This document shows positions 5,646 to 6,510 of a DNA stretch of 6,510 nt, piece after piece. The position numbers were made by a program, and so were the translations under genes. Location: contig JACDGF010000127.1 in assembly GCA_013815405.1 (NCBI GenBank), forward strand, positions 1-6,510. Reading direction: 5' to 3'. The DNA comes from Caulobacteraceae bacterium (GTDB lineage Bacteria > Pseudomonadota > Alphaproteobacteria > Caulobacterales > Caulobacteraceae). The notes under the pieces were generated by a model. It was not told the DNA's origin. It ran no database searches and was given only the letters and a program-made list of their open reading frames with translations. Each line of letters starts with the position of its first letter. Position 1 is the first letter of the stretch.

Positions 5646-6510
5646 TCACCTTCCCTCCGGCGCGACCGTGGCGGGGCGCTCGATGATGGCGGGGGCGCCC
5701 AGGTGGTCGACGCGGGCGACCGCCGGCTCCCAGGGGATCCAGCCGTAGGAATGCCGGACCTGGTCGAAGTTCGTCCTGGGATCATAGGCCGGAACGTCGG
5801 GGGTCAGGTTCTTGGCGACCAGGGCGCCCATCGCCGAGAGCAGGACGGCGGCGGCGAGGTATTCGTCGTGGCGGGCATTGACCAGGGCGAGCTGAGCGTT
5901 GCTCAGATCCTGTTCGGTGATCAGCACGTCCAGGGTCGTGCGCAGGCCGACCTGGGCCTCTTGCCGCGTGCCTTCGAAGGCGATGTTGGCGGCCTTCACC
6001 TCCTCCTGGTTGGCGACCAGATTGGCCCGCGCGCCCAGGAGCTGGTTCCAGGCCTGGGAGACCAGCAGCAGGACCTGGCGACGGGTGGTCTCGATGGTGA
6101 TGCGGTCGACATTGTTGGTCTCCGCCGCCTGGCGGATCTGGGAGGAGGTCAGGCCGCCGGTGAAGATGGGGAAATTGGCCACCGCCGTGGCCGTCAGGTC
6201 ATGGCTATAGTTGGCGAACGGCGTATCGAGGCCGAAATTGCCGCCGCCGTAGCCGAAGCTCGCCTGCAGCGAGACGGTGGGGCGGGTCTGGGCCTTGGCG
6301 GCGGCCACCCGGGCGGCGCTGCTCTGCTCGGTATAGTCCGAGCGGCGGATCTGCGGGTTGTTGTGCTCCGCCGCGTCGAACGCCACGTCCACCGTGGCCG
6401 GCAGGAACTTCGCCAGCGACGGCTCGGGGGCCAGCTTGCCGGGGTTCTGGCCGACCACCGCGGCGTATCCCGCCCGGCTGTTGGCGAGCGAGGCCTGGGC
6501 GGTGGAGAGC
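5646..6510 (-). CDS. tolC: TolC-family outer-membrane efflux/secretion channel, C-terminal part (cut by window edge)
   Basis: Outer-membrane duct protein that joins type I secretion or RND/MFS efflux pumps; trimers form an outer-membrane barrel and a periplasmic alpha-helical tunnel. The window holds the last 287 residues, and the N-terminus with any signal peptide lies beyond 6510. The visible part opens in the first structural repeat (AQASLANSRAGYAAVVGQNPG). The second repeat follows: a helix with AAAKAQTRPTVSLQASFGYG, the strand-helix junction FPIFTGGLTSSQIRQA, and the conserved helix with VGLRTTLDVLITEQDLSNAQ then LALVNARHDEYLAAAVLLSAMGAL. A tail of about 50 residues (from DVPAYDPRTNFDQVRHSYGW) follows the last helix, as in TolC/RsaF proteins. 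Its partner transporter is not in the window; in Caulobacter, RsaF proteins export the S-layer protein, so that role is possible but unproven. It is on the same strand as popZ but separated by 233 bp containing a palindromic element. Stop is TGA. Confidence 0.93.
   Translation of the reverse strand, partial: LSTAQASLANSRAGYAAVVGQNPGKLAPEPSLAKFLPATVDVAFDAAEHNNPQIRRSDYTEQSSAARVAAAKAQTRPTVSLQASFGYGGGNFGLDTPFANYSHDLTATAVANFPIFTGGLTSSQIRQAAETNNVDRITIETTRRQVLLLVSQAWNQLLGARANLVANQEEVKAANIAFEGTRQEAQVGLRTTLDVLITEQDLSNAQLALVNARHDEYLAAAVLLSAMGALVAKNLTPDVPAYDPRTNFDQVRHSYGWIPWEPAVARVDHLGAPAIIERPATVAPEGR

Noticed and set aside
1..6510. Mobile element, CRISPR array, toxin-antitoxin, phage or tRNA/rRNA content
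   Set aside because: No regularly spaced repeats, transposase or integrase motifs, or RNA gene signatures were seen; all long real frames belong to chromosomal housekeeping or lineage-conserved families.

Overview
This very GC-rich window reads as chromosomal DNA of an alphaproteobacterium, most likely of the Caulobacterales (Caulobacter, Phenylobacterium or a relative). The strongest pointer is a recognisable PopZ (polar organizing protein Z, DUF2497) lying directly upstream of valS and downstream of a TolC-family gene. From memory, unverified here, the same tolC/rsaF-popZ-valS order occurs around popZ of Caulobacter crescentus. The intergenic repeats (TCGCCGGG/CCCGGCGA hairpins and CCCTCCCC/GGGGAGGG hairpins) also look like those of this group.

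All five protein genes lie on the minus strand, so transcription runs from high to low coordinates. In that order they are: the C-terminal part of a TolC-like outer-membrane efflux/secretion channel (cut by the right edge); a 233-bp spacer with a large composite palindromic repeat and a candidate popZ promoter; popZ, a 136-aa polar condensate scaffold with a short linker; valS, complete valyl-tRNA synthetase, 27 bp after popZ; 87 bp; an acyl-CoA synthetase of the class I adenylate-forming superfamily; 168 bp with two copies of a REP-like repeat and a near-perfect palindrome; and the N-terminal part of a TrmA/RumA-family RNA 5-methyluridine methyltransferase with iron-sulfur cysteines (cut by the left edge).

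popZ-valS is probably one transcription unit, possibly continuing into the acyl-CoA synthetase gene. tolC and the methyltransferase gene are set apart by repeat-bearing spacers. The genes are housekeeping or lineage-conserved, and I see no insertion sequence, CRISPR array, toxin-antitoxin pair, tRNA or rRNA. I do not see a new multi-gene system. The points most worth a second look are the inverted repeat pair upstream of popZ, whose two copies differ in a way that preserves an inner hairpin; the short PopZ linker; and a GC-only hairpin that replaces a normal ribosome binding site in front of valS.
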